A stretch of 64,000 nucleotides of DNA from Sulfuriflexus mobilis (GCF_003967195.1 NZ_AP018725.1:1922001-1986000); one strand, 5' to 3'; numbered from the stretch's first letter, positions 34,989 through 44,717 are shown. Numbers and translations are program-made. Notes: generated by a model from the sequence alone, not told the origin.

Positions 34989-37030
34989 AAAGCAGACGCA
35001 GCAGTATTCGCGGCCGCCTTATCATCATTAGCCTGCTGCTACTGGTCATTCCATGGCTGGGTTATCAATACCTGATAGAAATGAAAGACTTCCTGCTCAC
35101 CGGACAGGAAAAGGCACAATTGCTCGCCACCCAGGCCATCGCCACCGTATTACATGATCGCAATGACCTGTTTGATCCAACGGAAGACATCCCCGCCTCG
35201 CTTATCGAACAGGGTTCCGTCTATGCCTATCCACTCGATGTATCGATCCAGATAGATGGCTATCTAAGTGACTGGGAGCATCTCCTGCCGCATGCCAATC
35301 ATTATAGTGAAGAAAGTATTATTTCAGTACGCAATGGCAACATGACGGACCTGCCGGAATTTTCACTACTGCTAGGTATTCAGCAACGTTATATTTATGG
35401 TGCGATACAGGTTAGTGACGGCACCGTTATCTACCGGCACCCCGGTTATCGGCGGCTGGATAATGGCGACCATGTACGCATGAGCTTTATTGATGCCGAG
35501 GAAAAAATCCGGCGCGTCGTGCTGGTTACTGAAGGCCCCGGTACGATCAGCGCCTATGAAGTGGATGAGAACTGGATGTTTCCACTCGGCGGCTACCCGC
35601 TTGGCGGTATCTATGGTGAGTGGCTCGAAGGCCCGAACGGTTATGTCGTTGAGTTCCGGATGAAACAGGAACTGCTGGGGCAGGACAAGCGCCTGCGTAT
35701 CAGCGTGGCTGATGTCGATGATGCCGACAGTCGTCAGGTGAATGCCGAGATCGGCAGCTTGCCTTCACAGTGGTCAAATGAACTCAACGTGCTGGTAGTG
35801 CGATCATCGAAACTGGAGAATATTTTACGCGGGCTGGCGCGCTCCGATGCGCATATCTGGGTCGTCGACAGGCATCAGCGTGTACGCGCCTCGGTAGGCG
35901 GTCAATCCCTGTACGAAACCGACACCATTGCACGCCTGGATGAACGCCCGGTACTGGAAGCGCTCAATGGCTCGCCGGTGGTGCGTCGCATCGTCGACAC
36001 TAACACCGGTGATGAGGTCATTATCGCTGCACAGCCGATACTCAATAAAGAGCAGATCATCGGTGCTGTGGTGTTAATGCAAAATACGACCGATATCCTC
36101 GCCCTGCAACGCAAGACTTTTTTACAAATCACCCTGACCACCCTGACAGTGTTACTGGTGATTATTCTCAGCCTGCTTGGTTTTGCCTCATGGCTGGCCT
36201 GGCGCATCCGCCGATTGAGCCATGAAGCCGATACAGCCATTGATTCTGAGGGCCGTGTGACGGCAACCGAACTCCGCGCTGATCGTGAAAGTCGTGATGA
36301 ACTGGGACAATTATCACAACGCATGAGCGCCATGTTACAGCGTCTGCAACGCTATACCAGTTTCCTGGAAAACATGCCGCGAACACTGCGCCATGAGATC
36401 AATAACCCATTAAATGTCATCAGCACATCATTGCAGAATTTGACAGAGAAACATCCGGACCTGAAAGATGAACAATACCTGCACAGTGCGGAACGTGGTA
36501 TCCAGCGCTTAAGCCGGATCATGGACAGCCTGACCGAGGCCGCGAGTCTGGAGCAGTCCCTGCAGGGAGATGAGAAGACCCGGTTTGACCTTGCACTGCT
36601 GGTACATACCTATGTAGAGAGCTGCCGTCATTCACACCCACAGCAAAGATTTGATTACACCGGGCCGGCCAGCGGCATCGAGCTTACTGGCAGCGCACTG
36701 CGTATCGAACAGTTGCTCGACAAACTCGTGGATAATGCTATCGATTTCGCAAGCCCCGAGAGCCCCATCAACATACACCTTGCCATGGAAGGAACGCAGA
36801 TTATTCTTCGGGTTCTGAACGAAGGACCGTTACTACCGGAAGAACTGCGCGGCTCCACCTTCATGTCCATGACCAGCACCCGGCCATCGAGCGATGAGCG
36901 ACCTCACCTGGGCATGGGCCTGTTTATCGCCCGGACCATTGCCGAATACCATGGTGGTCAGTTACAGGCAGATAATCGCGCTGATGTTACCGGGGTAGAG
37001 ATAAAACTGCTTCTGCCTGGCACTACCTAA
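34985..37030 (+). CDS. pdsS: PdsS, histidine kinase of the dedicated sortase system
   Basis: About 681 residues from ATG 34985, which overlaps the pdsR stop (ATGA). One membrane segment near the N-terminus (IIISLLLLVIPWLGYQYLI) is followed by a periplasmic sensor of about 350 residues. Its first part (QIDGYLSDWEHLLPHANHY and GYVVEFRMKQELLGQDKRLR) resembles a CBM9-like/DOMON carbohydrate-binding domain. A second membrane segment, a HAMP-like linker, the H-box TLRHEINNPLNVISTS, N-box DKLVDNAIDFAS and G-box GMGLFIARTIAEYHGG complete the kinase. It may sense a sugar or cell-wall-related ligand (inference). Confidence 0.9.
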   Translation: MKSRRSSIRGRLIIISLLLLVIPWLGYQYLIEMKDFLLTGQEKAQLLATQAIATVLHDRNDLFDPTEDIPASLIEQGSVYAYPLDVSIQIDGYLSDWEHLLPHANHYSEESIISVRNGNMTDLPEFSLLLGIQQRYIYGAIQVSDGTVIYRHPGYRRLDNGDHVRMSFIDAEEKIRRVVLVTEGPGTISAYEVDENWMFPLGGYPLGGIYGEWLEGPNGYVVEFRMKQELLGQDKRLRISVADVDDADSRQVNAEIGSLPSQWSNELNVLVVRSSKLENILRGLARSDAHIWVVDRHQRVRASVGGQSLYETDTIARLDERPVLEALNGSPVVRRIVDTNTGDEVIIAAQPILNKEQIIGAVVLMQNTTDILALQRKTFLQITLTTLTVLLVIILSLLGFASWLAWRIRRLSHEADTAIDSEGRVTATELRADRESRDELGQLSQRMSAMLQRLQRYTSFLENMPRTLRHEINNPLNVISTSLQNLTEKHPDLKDEQYLHSAERGIQRLSRIMDSLTEAASLEQSLQGDEKTRFDLALLVHTYVESCRHSHPQQRFDYTGPASGIELTGSALRIEQLLDKLVDNAIDFASPESPINIHLAMEGTQIILRVLNEGPLLPEELRGSTFMSMTSTRPSSDERPHLGMGLFIARTIAEYHGGQLQADNRADVTGVEIKLLLPGTT

Positions 37031-37100
37031 GTTGCCTCGACGCGAAGGGATAGTTCGCCAGGCAGAATTTCCCGATAAGCAGCGCTTCGGAATACATTTA

Positions 37101-37406
37101 TTATTTGTCGCCCTGCTCATAGTGCCTCACCCGCTGCCATTGCCTGGCGTAAAGCTCGCGTGTCTCATGGATAAGATCAGTAATGGCCCAGGCAGCATCG
37201 GCAATGGTCGCGTCGTTCGGATAGTCCTGGCTACCGATTAACAAGCGGCTTATGGCCTCGGCCTTGGCCAGACGCTCAGTGATGGCGTCGGTGAGATCGA
37301 CGAGGCTGTTGGCATCGTCGTCCTCGCGTATCGCCCAGGCGCTGTCATGAATCAGGTAAAGACCTTTAGTGACAGATTCGGAGTAACTATGATCAGTCTG
37401 TGGCAT
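37101..37406 (-). CDS. Small acidic protein of unknown function
   Basis: 101 residues from ATG 37406, which follows AAGGAG at good spacing; a longer frame to 37451 is less likely. The sequence is helical and acidic: VTKGLYLIHDSAWAIREDDD, then SLVDLTDAITERLAKAEAIS and ATIADAAWAITDLIHETREL. The internal resemblance of HDSAWAIRE and ADAAWAITD suggests a duplicated helix. No signal peptide or membrane segment. I do not recognise a family. It is convergent with pdsS and has a palindrome in its leader. Confidence 0.65.
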   Translation of the reverse strand: MPQTDHSYSESVTKGLYLIHDSAWAIREDDDANSLVDLTDAITERLAKAEAISRLLIGSQDYPNDATIADAAWAITDLIHETRELYARQWQRVRHYEQGDK

Positions 37407-37806
37407 GGCATTAACTCCTTGTATACCGACAGTGTCGGTGCCCACTTGCAAAATCTCAACAAAAAAGCTGCCTCTGACAAGGTATGGCCCGTGCAGCGCC
37501 TTTTTATGAGTGGTTTATAAGCCCAAAAATATGAAGTTATCGCGAGTGTGTCAAGCCATGTTTACGCCAGATTTGAAAGAAAAGGTTTTTCAGACACTAT
37601 AAACATAGTTTTACGGCAACAAATCGCACGCAAGCGTATGAGCTTGCATGATAATTCGCTAACTTTAGATGTTTTTTTCGTATCTATATAGAGCCATAGC
37701 ATAGGCTGAACAGGCACCAAAGGTACTACCGCGAGAATGGTGTCCGCAAATGCGTGGCATTAAATAATGATCCCTAAATCAAAACACATAATAGTATGAC
37801 ATCAGC
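37407..37806. other. 400-bp gap between small acidic gene and czcA
   Basis: No gene is supported. A 7-1-7 palindrome, ACCGACAGTGTCGGT, occupies 37425-37439, about 20 bp upstream of the start of the small acidic protein gene, and could be an operator. The rest is AT-rich with no terminator that I can defend. Confidence 0.5.
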
Positions 37807-40800
37807 TTAATTAGTAGATGTGGATTCCTGTTTATCGTTTACGTAAACAAGCCTGTATAGAGCCGGTAACACAACCAGGGTAAGTATGGTTGACGAAATA
37901 ATCCCGCCTATTACCACTGTTGCAAGCGGGCGCTGTACTTCAGAACCAATCCCCGTATTAAGCGCCATGGGTATAAAGCCCAATGCGGCGACCAGAGCGG
38001 TCATTAATACAGGTCGAAGCCTTGTTAAAGCGCCATCAACAATGGCATCTTCAAGGCCTTTACCATGCATACGCAGATCGCGAATGAATGCGACCATGAC
38101 TAATCCGTTTAATACGGCAATACCAGATAGAGCGATAAACCCTACCGCAGCTGAAATCGAAAACGGAATATCCCTGAGCAATAATGCGATGATCCCGCCG
38201 GTTAACGCCAGGGGCACTCCCGAAAATATCACCGCAGCATCTTTAACCGAACCCAAGGCCATGATCAGCAAACCCAAAACCAACAGCAATGTCAGCGGTA
38301 CGACTACAGACAGTCTCTTGGAGGCAGATTGTAATTTCTGGTATGTCCCACCGTACTCGACCCAGTAGCCAGCAGGAATGTCTACATTCTTAGTGACAGC
38401 ATTTTGTACATCTTTGACAAAAGAGCCGAGGTCTCGACCACGGACATTTGCCGCCACAACAACACGGCGTTTACCATTTTCCCTGTATACCTGGTTATAA
38501 CCCGTAGACAAGTTTAGTTCTGCAATCTCGCCCAAAGCCACATAACCACCTTCAGGTAGCATAACAGGCAGATTAGATAAAGAATCGGTGTCAGTTCTCA
38601 GGTCCTCAGCAAGACGTACAACAATGTCTGCGCGCCGGTCACCCTCATACATTTGGCCTGCTACCGTACCACCAAGTGCGGTAGACAACATATCCTGTAC
38701 GCCCTGTACAGACAGGCCTAAACGAGCCATTGCCTCACGCTTTGGTTCTATTGTCATAATGGGCAAACCCGTCGTTTGCTCAACAGCGACATCAGCAGCG
38801 CCTGGCACTTTATTTATGGCTTTTTCTATTTGACTACCGAGGTCTATGAGTTGGTCAAAATCATCGCCAAAAACTTTAACGGCAAGCTCTGTCCTCACGC
38901 CTGCAATCAATTCATTAAAGCGCATTTGGATGGGCTGCAAGAATTCATAACGGTTGCCTGGGATAGGTGTGACCAGCGCTTCCAGTTCTTCCACCACTTT
39001 GTTCTTCGATTTATCTGGATCCGGCCAGCTGTCTCGAGGTTTTAGTATAATAAAATTGTCCGCAACACTGGGTGGCACGGCATCTGTAGCAACCTCGGCG
39101 GTACCAATTTTGGCAAAAACTCTTTCTACCTCAGGCATTTTATTAATTTCTGCTTCCAGCACTTTTTGGAGTTCTATGGCCTGTTGCAATGACGTACCGG
39201 GAATTCGCAATGCGTGCATTGCAATATCCCCCTCATCAAGATTAGGCACAAACTCCGAACCCAGCCTGGGAACCAGTAACCCCGACACAATAACCAGCAG
39301 CAGCGCCGATGATATTACAATCCAGCGAAATCTTAGGCTTAGCATCAATATCGGTTTATATATGATACGTGCAGTATTAATAATGCGGTTTTGCTTCTCT
39401 ATGACGGGTTTTCGAAATAATAATGCTACACCTGCCGGAATAAATGTTATCGATAAAACCATCGCACTAACCAGCGCGATAATTACCGTAGTCGCCATGG
39501 GGTGGAACATTTTTCCTTCAACACCTGATAGTGCAAAAATAGGGATGTAAACAGCGGTAATAATGAACACTCCAAATAATGCCGGGCGTATCACTTCACG
39601 CGTAGAATCAAATACAACTGCCAGGCGTTCCTTCAGTGACATCATGCCATCACGACCAGATTCACTGAGTCTTCTCAGGCAATTTTCTACAATAATCACT
39701 GCACCATCGATAATCAAACCAAAATCAAGTGCGCCCAGGCTCATCAGGTTTGCGCTAACACCTGATTTGAGCATACCAGTGATGGTCATGAGCATTGCAA
39801 TGGGAATGACCAAAGCGGTTAGAATAGCTGCGCGAACATTCCCTAACAGCAGGAAAAGTATAACGATGACAAGTATGGCGCCTTCTATCAGATTCTTTTG
39901 AACGGTAACCAAGGTTTTATCGACCAATTCTGTGCGATTGTAAACTGCCGTCGCGGTGATGCCTGCCGGTAATGTAGATTTAATTTCCTCCAGCTTTATA
40001 GCAACATCGTTGGCAACCGTGCGACTATTTTCACCGATTAGCATAAACACGGTGCTCATAACCACTTCTCGGCCATTCTGGGTGGCAGCACCTGAACGTA
40101 ATTCCTTACCAAGTCCGACTGTAGCCACATCCTTTATGCGTATAGGTACACCCTGTTGCTGTCTAATAACGATATTCTCAATGTCTGCCATGCCCGTCAC
40201 CTGACCAGGCACCCTCATTAACCATTGTGAGCCGTTGCGCTCGATGAAGCCTACACCCCGGTTATCATTATTTCTCTGCAGTGCGTTATATATATCAGGG
40301 TAACCAAGCCCATATGCGAGTAGCTTGCCTGGTTCTGGGGCCACCAGGATCTCTTTCTTGAAGCCACCAACCGGGTTAATTTCCGCAACGCCAGCTACCC
40401 GTGATAATTGTGGGCGAATAATCCAGTCGTGAACTGAACGAAGGTCTGTAGGCGTGATGGCGCTGCCATCCGGGTTTGTCGCCCCCGGCTCGGCATCAAC
40501 CGTAAACATGAAAATCTCACCCAAACCGGTAGCAATCGGACCCAGCTTGGGTTCTAGTGACGCTGGCAAATCACTTTTGGCAGCATTCAAACGTTCGCCA
40601 ACCAATTGGCGTGCAAAATAGATATCTGTTCCTTCTTCAAAAACAACCGTCACCTGTGAAAGGCCATAACGTGAAACAGAGCGTGTATAAGAAAGCTTTG
40701 GCAAACCGACCATTGCTGTTTCTACCGGAAAGCTTACTCTTTGTTCAGCTTCCAATGGCGTATAGCCAGGTGCAGCGGTATTAATTGAGACTTGTACATT

Positions 40801-40929
40801 GGTGATATCCGGTACTGCATCAATGGGTAGTTTGGTGAAGTTCCATATACCCAGGCCCATCACCAAAAGTACGGCTGTCATCACCAGACCACGGCGAGCC
40901 AGCGAGAAATTAATTATAGCTTCAAGCAT
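37807..40929 (-). CDS. czcA: CzcA-type heavy-metal efflux RND pump
   Basis: 1040 residues with the 12-helix RND layout and two large periplasmic loops. The heavy-metal efflux signature is intact: ALDFGLIIDGAVIIVENCLR carries the Asp, Asp and Glu of the DFG-x3-DG-x6-E motif in helix 4, typical of the HME1 (Co/Zn/Cd) group. Proton-driven export of divalent metals from periplasm or cytoplasm is expected (established for CzcA). It is the last gene of a czcC-czcB-czcA operon, 9 bp after czcB. Confidence 0.93.
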   Translation of the reverse strand: MLEAIINFSLARRGLVMTAVLLVMGLGIWNFTKLPIDAVPDITNVQVSINTAAPGYTPLEAEQRVSFPVETAMVGLPKLSYTRSVSRYGLSQVTVVFEEGTDIYFARQLVGERLNAAKSDLPASLEPKLGPIATGLGEIFMFTVDAEPGATNPDGSAITPTDLRSVHDWIIRPQLSRVAGVAEINPVGGFKKEILVAPEPGKLLAYGLGYPDIYNALQRNNDNRGVGFIERNGSQWLMRVPGQVTGMADIENIVIRQQQGVPIRIKDVATVGLGKELRSGAATQNGREVVMSTVFMLIGENSRTVANDVAIKLEEIKSTLPAGITATAVYNRTELVDKTLVTVQKNLIEGAILVIVILFLLLGNVRAAILTALVIPIAMLMTITGMLKSGVSANLMSLGALDFGLIIDGAVIIVENCLRRLSESGRDGMMSLKERLAVVFDSTREVIRPALFGVFIITAVYIPIFALSGVEGKMFHPMATTVIIALVSAMVLSITFIPAGVALLFRKPVIEKQNRIINTARIIYKPILMLSLRFRWIVISSALLLVIVSGLLVPRLGSEFVPNLDEGDIAMHALRIPGTSLQQAIELQKVLEAEINKMPEVERVFAKIGTAEVATDAVPPSVADNFIILKPRDSWPDPDKSKNKVVEELEALVTPIPGNRYEFLQPIQMRFNELIAGVRTELAVKVFGDDFDQLIDLGSQIEKAINKVPGAADVAVEQTTGLPIMTIEPKREAMARLGLSVQGVQDMLSTALGGTVAGQMYEGDRRADIVVRLAEDLRTDTDSLSNLPVMLPEGGYVALGEIAELNLSTGYNQVYRENGKRRVVVAANVRGRDLGSFVKDVQNAVTKNVDIPAGYWVEYGGTYQKLQSASKRLSVVVPLTLLLVLGLLIMALGSVKDAAVIFSGVPLALTGGIIALLLRDIPFSISAAVGFIALSGIAVLNGLVMVAFIRDLRMHGKGLEDAIVDGALTRLRPVLMTALVAALGFIPMALNTGIGSEVQRPLATVVIGGIISSTILTLVVLPALYRLVYVNDKQESTSTN

Positions 40930-40938
40930 GATAACTCC

Positions 40939-42201
40939 TTAGTGATCGTGTGATGCGCCAGATTTTTCAATGTCGGCTTTGATGATGTAGCTGTTATCGC
41001 TGACATAACGTGTGCCTGGCTCAAGACCACCAAGTACTTCCACCCACTCACCATCCTGACGGCCTAGTTCCAGCATACGTACTTCGTATTCATCACCTAT
41101 CTTTGCGTATACCACGGTAAAGTCTCTGAATGCCTGTAAGCCAGTGCGTTTCACTGCAAGATCTACAGAGTGCATTGCTATTTCAATATCGGCTGAAACA
41201 AAGCTGCCCGGGAGTAAACGCCCCTCCTTGTTATCCAGCACAACGCGTGCAGTAACGGCCTGATTTACCTCAGTCATAACATTAATGCGATCAATGACAC
41301 CATCAAATACCTGCCCACCTATTGCCGTGGTTATGCGGACAGGGGCACCAATACGTACTCGTGTGCGATCAGAAGGAAATATGGACAAATTGGCCCACAC
41401 TGAAGAGGTGTCCATAATCGTAAACAGGTTGCGTCCATTGGTTTGCTCACCAGGGTTTGCATTGCGATGTGTGATTACGCCACTGATCGGTGCGTTGATG
41501 TTATATATTTTCAGACTTTCATTGCTCTCGACTCGTGCGAGAAGCTGACCTTTCTTAACCGTATCGCCAATTGATGGTGCCACAGACTTAATTTGGCCAT
41601 CAAATCGCGCACTGACATCTCTCATACGCTCACTGTCACCGACAATCTTTCCGTACACAGTGACAATTTCTTTTATGACCCCGGCTTCTGCTACTGATGT
41701 CCCAATAGCGAGCGCTTCGGCCACCTTGGGTTCGATCATAGTGCGGCCTTCAAAATTATCATATTCCCAGCTATGGGTTACCCCCTTGTGAAGGGCAATG
41801 ATATTGACCACGAATGAATGGGGTTCATAGATGACCGTATCGCCGCGCAGTGCGTCCCCATGCGGCTCGAAACCTATGTCATCTATCTTGTTACCCAGTC
41901 GAATTAATTTAATCTTCAGATCAACTTCATCCGGTGTAAGTAAACGACCTTCATTTTTCGCCCAGGCACGAAATTCTGGCGGCACACCCGTTTCGAAAAT
42001 TGATAGTTCGAGCGAGAAATCACCAGAATGTAGCATGCGACCACCATGAGGTCCTTTTTCAACTTCTATTTCTGTTTCTGCACCGTGCTCTCCAGCCATC
42101 GAACTTTTGGGTTCGTTATCACTAACACCACAAGCACTAAGCAATATTGCAAAGCTAACAGTCCAGAATAGTTGTAAAAATTTAGTATTACCTGACTTCA
42201 T
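40939..42201 (-). CDS. czcB: CzcB-type periplasmic adaptor of the metal efflux pump
   Basis: 420 residues. The N-terminus ends in a lipobox (FAILLSACGVSD), so it is probably a lipoprotein. A CzcB-specific domain with GPHGGRMLHSGDFSLELSIF precedes the adaptor core: barrel-sandwich hybrid (FDGQIKSVAPSIGDTVKKGQ and ISGVITHRNANPGEQTNGR), then beta-barrel and proximal domain. The C-terminus SGASHDH may bind metal. It overlaps czcC by 14 bp. Confidence 0.92.
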   Translation of the reverse strand: MKSGNTKFLQLFWTVSFAILLSACGVSDNEPKSSMAGEHGAETEIEVEKGPHGGRMLHSGDFSLELSIFETGVPPEFRAWAKNEGRLLTPDEVDLKIKLIRLGNKIDDIGFEPHGDALRGDTVIYEPHSFVVNIIALHKGVTHSWEYDNFEGRTMIEPKVAEALAIGTSVAEAGVIKEIVTVYGKIVGDSERMRDVSARFDGQIKSVAPSIGDTVKKGQLLARVESNESLKIYNINAPISGVITHRNANPGEQTNGRNLFTIMDTSSVWANLSIFPSDRTRVRIGAPVRITTAIGGQVFDGVIDRINVMTEVNQAVTARVVLDNKEGRLLPGSFVSADIEIAMHSVDLAVKRTGLQAFRDFTVVYAKIGDEYEVRMLELGRQDGEWVEVLGGLEPGTRYVSDNSYIIKADIEKSGASHDH

Positions 42202-43462
42202 GATTTTTCTCCAAACGAGCCATATTGCTACCTGTTAGGCGCTCGATTTCAATTTTGTTTCGGTGGTAATTACTCGCGGTAACCGCTGCTTCCAGTTGCG
42301 CATCAAGCAAGGTTCTTTGAACGGTGTTTAGTTCAATGAGAGAGTATCGACCTGCCTCATAACCACGTTTATAATCACGAAGCACCAGTTCTGCTTCCGG
42401 AATTATTATTTCTCGCAATACCTTCACCGCATCAATCGCATGATGGATTTCCTGGTATAACGCGTATAGATTCGTATACAGTGTGATACGTCGTTGCTCA
42501 CGGTTATAGGGTGTCAACTGGGATAATAACTGTGCTTCACCTATAAATGGCTTGGCTCGTGATGATGAACCAAAAGGCATACTGGCCGATAACACCAGGG
42601 CGGTATCCGACGTATCGTGAAAATGTCTAATACCGCCTGATATTTCCACATCCGATCGGCTGCGTGAGTTGGCAAGATTCAGTCGTGCTGCAGCAAGGCG
42701 TTCCTGCGTTGCATACTGAACAATATCCGGATTTCTCGTCAATAGTTCCTCGAGTTGCTGGAAAGAGCCTGGTTCTTGCAGTGAAAACAATTCTGCCTGT
42801 GCCGATATAAAACCGGGTGATGTTTTTCCCCATGTTGATGAAAGCTTGACACGGGATGTCTTCAATTCGTGCTCAATATGCTCTAATTCTATTTTCGCTC
42901 GTTCCAGTTCAATTCTTACCCGTCTCTGTTCTGCTTGTGGGCTTTTACCGAGTCTTACGCGTTTTGCGACAATATCCTGTATGCCTTTTATGAGTGCTAA
43001 TTTATTCTTAGCTATTTTCAGCTTATGTTGGTCAAGCACAACCTCTACAAAACGCCTTGTCGCCTCTGCCAGAAGATCGAGCTTCCTTGCATCTTGTTCA
43101 TTTCGTAATAAGTTGGCTTCATTTTTCGCAACGCTTTCACGCAACTCAGGTTTCCGGCCGAGTTCTAATACCTTGGCTAAACTAAGCGTTGTTTCAAGAC
43201 GATCATTACCGCTATACACGCCCGATCCAGCAACGTTTTCAAGCTCAAGTTTGAGAGTCAACGGGGATAATGATTGTTGTGCCTGCTGAACCCTTGCTAC
43301 GGCTGCCCTTGACTCAATGTCACCGGCCAGTATTTGCGGATTATGCTCAAGGACTTTAGCAACAACCTGTTCCAGGCTGATTACATTGGCAGTAAATTTA
43401 TCCCCAGCATACGCTGACGATATAGATATAAGCATCGCTACCAGGGGTATCCAGTATCGCAT
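42188..43462 (-). CDS. czcC: CzcC-type outer-membrane channel (TolC family)
   Basis: 424 residues with a signal peptide (MRYWIPLVAMLISISSAYAG) and the two long alpha-helical repeats of outer-membrane efflux proteins; VAKVLEHNPQILAGDIESRA opens the first. It forms the outer-membrane exit duct of the CzcCBA pump. It is the first gene of the operon proper, about 120 bp downstream of the small His-rich gene. Confidence 0.9.
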   Translation of the reverse strand: MRYWIPLVAMLISISSAYAGDKFTANVISLEQVVAKVLEHNPQILAGDIESRAAVARVQQAQQSLSPLTLKLELENVAGSGVYSGNDRLETTLSLAKVLELGRKPELRESVAKNEANLLRNEQDARKLDLLAEATRRFVEVVLDQHKLKIAKNKLALIKGIQDIVAKRVRLGKSPQAEQRRVRIELERAKIELEHIEHELKTSRVKLSSTWGKTSPGFISAQAELFSLQEPGSFQQLEELLTRNPDIVQYATQERLAAARLNLANSRSRSDVEISGGIRHFHDTSDTALVLSASMPFGSSSRAKPFIGEAQLLSQLTPYNREQRRITLYTNLYALYQEIHHAIDAVKVLREIIIPEAELVLRDYKRGYEAGRYSLIELNTVQRTLLDAQLEAAVTASNYHRNKIEIERLTGSNMARLEKNHEVR

Positions 43463-43583
43463 CGTTTATATACTCCCGGACATGGTAAAATAGTCCGAAT
43501 AATGATTTTTAATGTTGCGCATAGACAGCATGCGTGTGCCAGGCGAAACGCCGGCAAAATTTATCAAAAGGGATATCTAAAAA

Positions 43584-44006
43584 TTAATGGAGGGGTGGTG
43601 CTCGGAGAGGAGGGGTACTACAAATATACAACTTACGCAGATGAGTAGACACAAGCGGACGAAGCTTGTGAGATGAAAAAGTAATACTTAGGAAAACAAA
43701 AATTCCAATCAAGATAGCTATAAAGAGAGAATTAAAATTAACTTTCTTTATCAAGGTATCAGGTGTTGCAGCTAATACAACATCATCTTCATGCCCATCA
43801 TGCCCCCTAGTATCGGAAATAGCATGAATAGCAGCATGATGATCGTGAGCCTGAGATGTCATATTGGTCAAATGGGATGAGACTAATAGATCATCTTCAT
43901 GATACATATGGATGTGTGCAGGGAATAGCGACAGCATAACAACAGCAGCCAGAACCAGCCAACTGACGGATTTGTTTACAAATATGAATTTTCGCCAAGA
44001 ACGCAT
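43584..44006 (-). CDS. Small His-rich membrane protein upstream of czcCBA (CzcI-like)
   Basis: 140 residues with two hydrophobic segments (VSWLVLAAVVMLSLFPAHIH and SLFIAILIGIFVFLSITF) separated by a His/Asp-rich periplasmic stretch: QAHDHHAAIHAISD and HDGHEDD. Small exported His-rich proteins of the CzcI type precede many czc operons and influence metal-responsive expression or buffering. The position is right, but sequence similarity is too weak for a firm family call. Confidence 0.6.
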   Translation of the reverse strand: MRSWRKFIFVNKSVSWLVLAAVVMLSLFPAHIHMYHEDDLLVSSHLTNMTSQAHDHHAAIHAISDTRGHDGHEDDVVLAATPDTLIKKVNFNSLFIAILIGIFVFLSITFSSHKLRPLVSTHLRKLYICSTPPLRAPPLH

Positions 44007-44349
44007 CCCTGAATTTTAACAATATGCGCTAACCTTACGCAATAAATTAATTTTTATAAATACCACTCTCACACTATGTAAGTGCCGTTTCGCTCTTAAC
44101 CGTGCCACCGTCATATTTGGCCTGGATCTATGCGGTCAACATTGCCAAGATTTGTTTGCCTGATCATCTAATCGCTCAGTGCATCACTGATCGTCAATAC
44201 AATAAAGGGACGAGCCTTTTTGGGTTGGTACATGGATTTATTCGGCGTAGTTACCGGAGTATGACAGTCCCTCAGAGCAAATTGACCAATTAGTGCTGTC
44301 ATGTTGCCGGTACTTGGACTATTGCCGTTAGTTGCGGTCAGCCTGCGAG
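44007..44349. other. 343-bp gap between czc operon and tRNA-relic region
   Basis: No gene is supported. A 63-codon plus-strand frame at 44102-44293 has no recognisable domain and no ribosome-binding site. The end of this stretch borders the first relic of tRNA-Arg. Confidence 0.5.
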
Positions 44350-44368
44350 TGGCGCGCCTGGAGCGATT
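44350..44368 (-). repeat. tRNA-Arg 3'-end relic, distal copy
   Basis: TGGCGCGCCTGGAGCGATT on the plus strand is identical to the last 19 nt, including CCA, of the intact tRNA-Arg gene at 44718. Homology stops exactly at the T-loop, where the sequence switches to a palindromic core. Confidence 0.9.
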
Positions 44369-44480
44369 ATTCGGCCTGTGGCCTCACCCCTTCGGGGCCG
44401 TCGTCGCAAGCTCCAACGTTCTGCGCCGACTTCGTCGGCTTGTCGAACGATCCTTCATATTACGTCGGGCGTTCGAATCA
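44369..44480. repeat. Palindromic core element 1 with inverted T-arm copy
   Basis: The core starts ATTCGGCCTGTGG, includes the hairpin-forming CCCCTTCGGGG and TTCTGCGCCGACTTCGTCGG, and ends in GTCGGGCGTTCGAATC (44464-44479), a tRNA-Arg T-arm in the opposite orientation. Related cores occur at 44561, 45042 and 45412. Confidence 0.75.
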
Positions 44481-44497
44481 CCTTTCAAACATACCCC

Positions 44498-44540
44498 ATA
44501 AATGCAAAAAGCCCCCATAAAGGGAGCTTTTTGCATTTAT
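44498..44540 (-). terminator. Hairpin terminator between tRNA-Arg relics
   Basis: A long AT-flanked stem built from AAATGCAAAAAGC and GCTTTTTGCATTT around a CCCC/AGGG pair. On the minus strand it follows the middle tRNA-Arg 3' relic directly, as a tRNA terminator would. Confidence 0.8.
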
Positions 44541-44541
44541 A

Positions 44542-44560
44542 TGGCGCGCCTGGAGCGATT
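44542..44560 (-). repeat. tRNA-Arg 3'-end relic, middle copy
   Basis: Identical 19-nt copy of the tRNA-Arg 3' end, 192 bp from the distal copy and 176 bp from the intact gene. It again breaks off at the T-loop and joins a core element. Confidence 0.9.
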
Positions 44561-44662
44561 ACTCGGGCTATGCCCTCGCCCTACGGGCCGGCCTTCGGCC
44601 GTTCTGCGCCGACTTCGTCGTCTTGTCAAACGCTACCTTTTAATGTCGGGTGTTCATAAACC
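44561..44662. repeat. Palindromic core element 2 with degraded inverted T-arm
   Basis: It starts ACTCGGGCTATGCCCTCG, includes CGGCCTTCGGCCG and TTCTGCGCCGACTTCGTCG, and ends near GTCGGGTGTTCATAAACC (44645-44662), a decayed inverted T-arm. The first 20 bases match the core beside the tRNA-Ser relic almost exactly. Confidence 0.75.
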
Positions 44663-44680
44663 ATCTTCAGGCGAACAAAT

Positions 44681-44709
44681 AAAAAAGCCTCCGCAAAGGA
44701 GGCTTTTTT
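44681..44709 (-). terminator. Intrinsic terminator of tRNA-Arg
   Basis: AAAAAAGCCTCC and GGAGGCTTTTTT form a 12-bp stem around GCAAA; on the minus strand it ends in a U-run 9 bp after the tRNA CCA end. It is near-symmetrical and could act both ways. Confidence 0.88.
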
Positions 44710-44717
44710 ATCTTGTA

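Noticed and set aside
44102-44293. 63-codon plus-strand frame next to the tRNA-relic region
   Set aside because: No ribosome-binding site, no domain, and no protein-like conservation that I can recognise; treated as chance.
44498-44540. Riboswitch or attenuator structures among the hairpins near the tRNAs
   Set aside because: Simple stem-plus-U-run terminators and palindromic repeats explain them; no aptamer-like architecture was seen.
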